This document shows positions 61,134 through 64,000 of a stretch of 64,000 bases of DNA, piece by piece; positions within the stretch are counted from its first letter, which is position 1; each line of letters starts with the position of its first letter. The stretch spans positions 3,846,420 to 3,910,419 of the forward strand of contig CM119266.1 of NCBI GenBank assembly GCA_051294375.1, read 5' to 3'. The DNA is from Paraspadella gotoi. Lineage: Eukaryota; Chaetognatha. The position numbers and the translations under genes were made by a program. The notes under the pieces are model-generated. The model was given only the letters and a program-made list of their open reading frames with translations. It ran no database searches and was not told the DNA's origin.

Positions 61134-61257
61134 GTGCGAGATTGAGGTCAATGAATGCATCTCCGCCCTTGTCTCAACGGCGGCACCTGCACAGACAAAA
61201 TCAACGCCTTCGAGTGCACCTGTCCCCAAGGATGGCGAGGAATCAAATGCGAAATCA
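61134..61257 (+). CDS. EGF exon, one base short
   Basis: Acceptor TTTTTGATTGACAG, phase 2; donor ATCA|GTGAGT. It starts [10 protein letters not shown], then after one missing base near 61168 reads [20 protein letters not shown] and GWRGIKCEI. As written, the frame continues falsely to 61443. Confidence 0.82.
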
Positions 61258-61825
61258 GTGAGTCGATGTTTAACAGATGCAACTGCGATTAAAGGGGAGA
61301 GTGGGATGAACTGTGAACGGGTTTGGGGTGAGGTGAAAAGGACAGGTGTGAACTGTGTCGATGACATGGAAAAGGACATGTGTCAAACATGCAGACACTT
61401 AGAGGACACCCAGAGGTCACATGTGAAACGTGTGGCAACATGAAAAGGGCAGTTGCGAAAAAACTGAACCATGTTTAAAAGTGTGAAAGATAGATGTAAA
61501 GAGTTTAAAATGTAACAGTAATAGTGAGATGCGTAGAGGATCCTTCCATTGCTTTCATCGACACCCGACAATCGCAACTGGCAAAGAATGCTCGATGAGA
61601 TGGCGGCTGAAAGACAGACGTCGACGGAATAAACGATAAACTCCGACGCGTTGTTATGGGAACGGAGGAGGGACGGAGAGCGTTAATTAGCGGAGTCACC
61701 GTGGAGTGGAATCTCCACGAGCGAAGGGGAAAAAAAACTTCATTGCAAATTCTGACTTTTTAAAAAAAGATTTCTCGTGCGTAAAATGAGAGGGAGGGAC
61801 TGACCGATAATTTGAGAGAGAAAAT

Positions 61826-61911
<86 letters not shown>

Positions 61912-62054
61912 AGAGAGAAAAGAGAAAGAGAGAGAAAGATTGCACGGGATTTTTTTTAATGAAAATTCTTGATGCGAAAAAACGGTTAGCATCAGGGCGC
62001 CGCTACGATTGTCGATGAATCGTCTCTCTCTCTCTCTCTCTTCTCTCTCTTCTC

Positions 62055-62098
<44 letters not shown>

Positions 62099-62653
62099 TC
62101 CCCCTTTTATTGAAAAATAGATTATATCGGGGCATGGGGCTCCCCTTTAGAAAGGAATGGTTAAGATAGAAATGAAGAAAATAGCTCAAGTGAAGACAAG
62201 AATTATATGGATATCTAAGTCAAGACGGAACTCGCCTGCTTAAAGTGGTATAGATACTGAACCATTTTAACGATATTAACACAGTCAAAACCAAAAGACA
62301 GTAAGGGTAAGAATCACAATATTTCAGTTAACACTGAATAGAAAAATTGTAGGAAACGACGCTTATTTAATTTACGTTTTAACTTAGATAAAAAAGGAAT
62401 AATTGAAAATATTTTTTTGTCATGACGCTTTAAAAACAAATGATCAATCCGAATCTGTATTACCCTAGGAATACCCGTTTCTTTTTTAAAAGAAAATATG
62501 TCTTTTCAAATGAGGCTTTTAAAAAAAATTGGTCAAGCCGTAGTCAACACCTCCTGTTTAATATAAATTAATATGCAAATTAGTTTGGGATGAGCAGAAA
62601 AAAACAAATGATCGAACTTCCATTCGATATCCTTTTTCTGTTTTCTTTCTAAG
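61258..62653 (+). other. Intron with (GA)n and (TC)n tracts
   Basis: GA runs at 61828-61935 and TC runs at 62021-62096 face each other about 90 bp apart and could form an imperfect hairpin. The remaining sequence is AT-rich with no exon. Confidence 0.65.
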
Positions 62654-62741
62654 ACATCAACGACTGCGCGTCTCGTCCTTGTCAAAATGGCGGCCAATGT
62701 TACGATCTGGTCGCTGACTATTTCTGTCAGTGCAACCCGGG
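62654..62741 (+). CDS. EGF exon truncated by the minisatellite
   Basis: Acceptor TCTTTCTAAG, phase 1. It reads [20 protein letters not shown], then DYFCQCNPG, after which the sequence changes abruptly to the 48-bp minisatellite (GGCATTTGATGGCATTTATC). The G-Y/F-x-G-x-x-C end, with the sixth Cys, is missing. This is either a repeat invasion of the exon or a misjoin. Confidence 0.8.
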
Positions 62742-64000
62742 GCATTTGATGGCATTTATCAAGATCGACAATCCTATGGTAAGTAGATGGCGTTTGATGG
62801 CATTTATCGAGATCGACGATCCTATGGTAAGTTGATGGCATTTGATGGCATTTATCAAGATCGACGATCCTATGGTAAATCGATGGAATTTGATGGCATT
62901 TATCGAGATTGATGATCTTATGGTGAGGTGATGGCATTTGATAGCATTTATCAAGATCAATGATCCTATGGTAAGTCGATGGCATTTGATAGCATTTATC
63001 GAGATTGACGATCCTATGGTAAGTCGATGGCGTTTGATGGCATTTATCGAGATCGACGATCCTATNNNNNNNNNNNNNNNNNNNNNNNNNGGTGAGTTGA
63101 TGGCATTTGATGGCATTTATCGAGATCGACGATCCTATGTGAGTTGATGGCATTTGATGGCATATATCAGAGATCGACGATCCTATGGTAAGTTGATGGC
63201 AATTTGATGGCATTTATCAGATCGAGATCCTATGGTAGTGATGGCATTTGATGGCATTTATCAGAGATCGACGATCCTATGGTGAAGTTGATGGACATTG
63301 ATGGCATTTAGAGTCGAATTGATGGTGAAGGAGGATTTGGCATTTATCAGGACTCAATGGGGCTTCATTGCATTCTTTATATGGCTTTATCTTAAATTCG
63401 TCTTTCACAAATATGTGAGTTGAGGCATTGATGGCATTTGATGACGATCTATAGATGATTTATGCATATCAGATCGACGATCCTATGGTGAAGTTCGATG
63501 GCATTTGATGGCATTTATCGAGATGACGATCCTATGGTAGTTGATGGCATTGTGTATTGGCAGATTGATGGATCGAGAGGATCGAGTCGGTCAGGTCCTT
63601 GTCATTCGATTTGCTTATCTTATATGCTTTATAGATTCGTCGTCACTGGTAACATGCAGATGATATGAGATCGAGTCCTGATGTAGTCATATTGATGGCA
63701 TTTATCAGAGATCGACATCCTATGGTAAGTTGATGGCATTTGATGGCATTATGAATAGATCCTATGTAAGCGATGCTTGTATCGGACACGCCTATGGTGA
63801 GTTGATGGCATTTGATGGCATTTATCGAGATGACGATCCTATGGTGAGTTGATGGAGTTGGATGGACTTGAGTGAATTGATGGTGAGAGAGGATGGAGTC
63901 GGTTCAGGGGCCTTTTCATCATTCTTTTATTCTATATTCTTTATTAATTCGATTTCTTTCACTAAATAATTCATTTTTTTAATAAATAATTCCATCTTTC
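62742..64000. repeat. Second 48-bp splice-donor minisatellite array
   Basis: Same unit and strand as at 52600-54175. Well-preserved units run to about 63300 (25-N gap at 63066-63090). Then there is a degraded stretch (63300-63780) with many indels, then clean units. The final block, 63780-64000, matches about 54080-54300, including the AATTCATTTTTTTAA/TAAATAATTCCATCTTTC end, and runs off the window. Confidence 0.93.

Overview
The window is metazoan nuclear DNA from a draft assembly, most likely a marine invertebrate. It has GT-AG introns, exons of extracellular modules (EGF, SRCR, LamG, reelin-like), very dense (GA)n/(CT)n microsatellites, tRNA-derived SINE-like repeats and 13 N gaps. Seven of the gaps are exactly 25 N. 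No prokaryotic features, true tRNA/rRNA genes or CRISPR are visible. The species cannot be fixed from sequence alone.

Region 1 (1-16926) is a near-perfect 16.4 kb inverted repeat centred on a (GA)n/(TC)n tract near 8755. The minus strand of the left arm carries the 3' half of a sperm-tail PG-rich (SHIPPO/STPG-like) gene in four phase-compatible exons. The right arm repeats that gene with many indels, supplies one upstream exon that falls in the left arm's 796-N gap, and stops at a 25-N gap without the terminal exon. An unpolished fold-back read is the simplest explanation.

Region 2 (16952-21700) is promoter-like and repeat DNA: a TATA element, a CCAAT-box array, and a direct duplication of an 18-19 bp satellite block around a 601-N gap that may have no real length.

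Region 3 (21747-64000) is one very long plus-strand gene or closely placed genes. Modules in order: EGF, SRCR (three exons, first intron about 10 kb), EGF, reelin-like repeat (40-47.6 kb), EGF+LamG, LamG in several exons, a 3.8 kb intron-free block with about four LamG, one SRCR and six EGF, then three more EGF exons. Many domains need single-base frame changes, so this stretch is either error-rich or decaying. A second, smaller fold-back (21.7-24.7 kb) re-presents the first EGF and SRCR exons in noisy inverted form.

The most unusual feature is a roughly 48-bp minisatellite (52600-54170, again 62742-63850 and on to the window end). Each unit copies the last bases of a LamG exon together with its 5' splice site, giving tens of potential donor sites. 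A second tandem duplication of an exon end plus donor is seen at 46-47.6 kb. Introns also hold an 11-copy TGACTCA (AP-1-type) array and a TTACGTCA (CRE-like) array.
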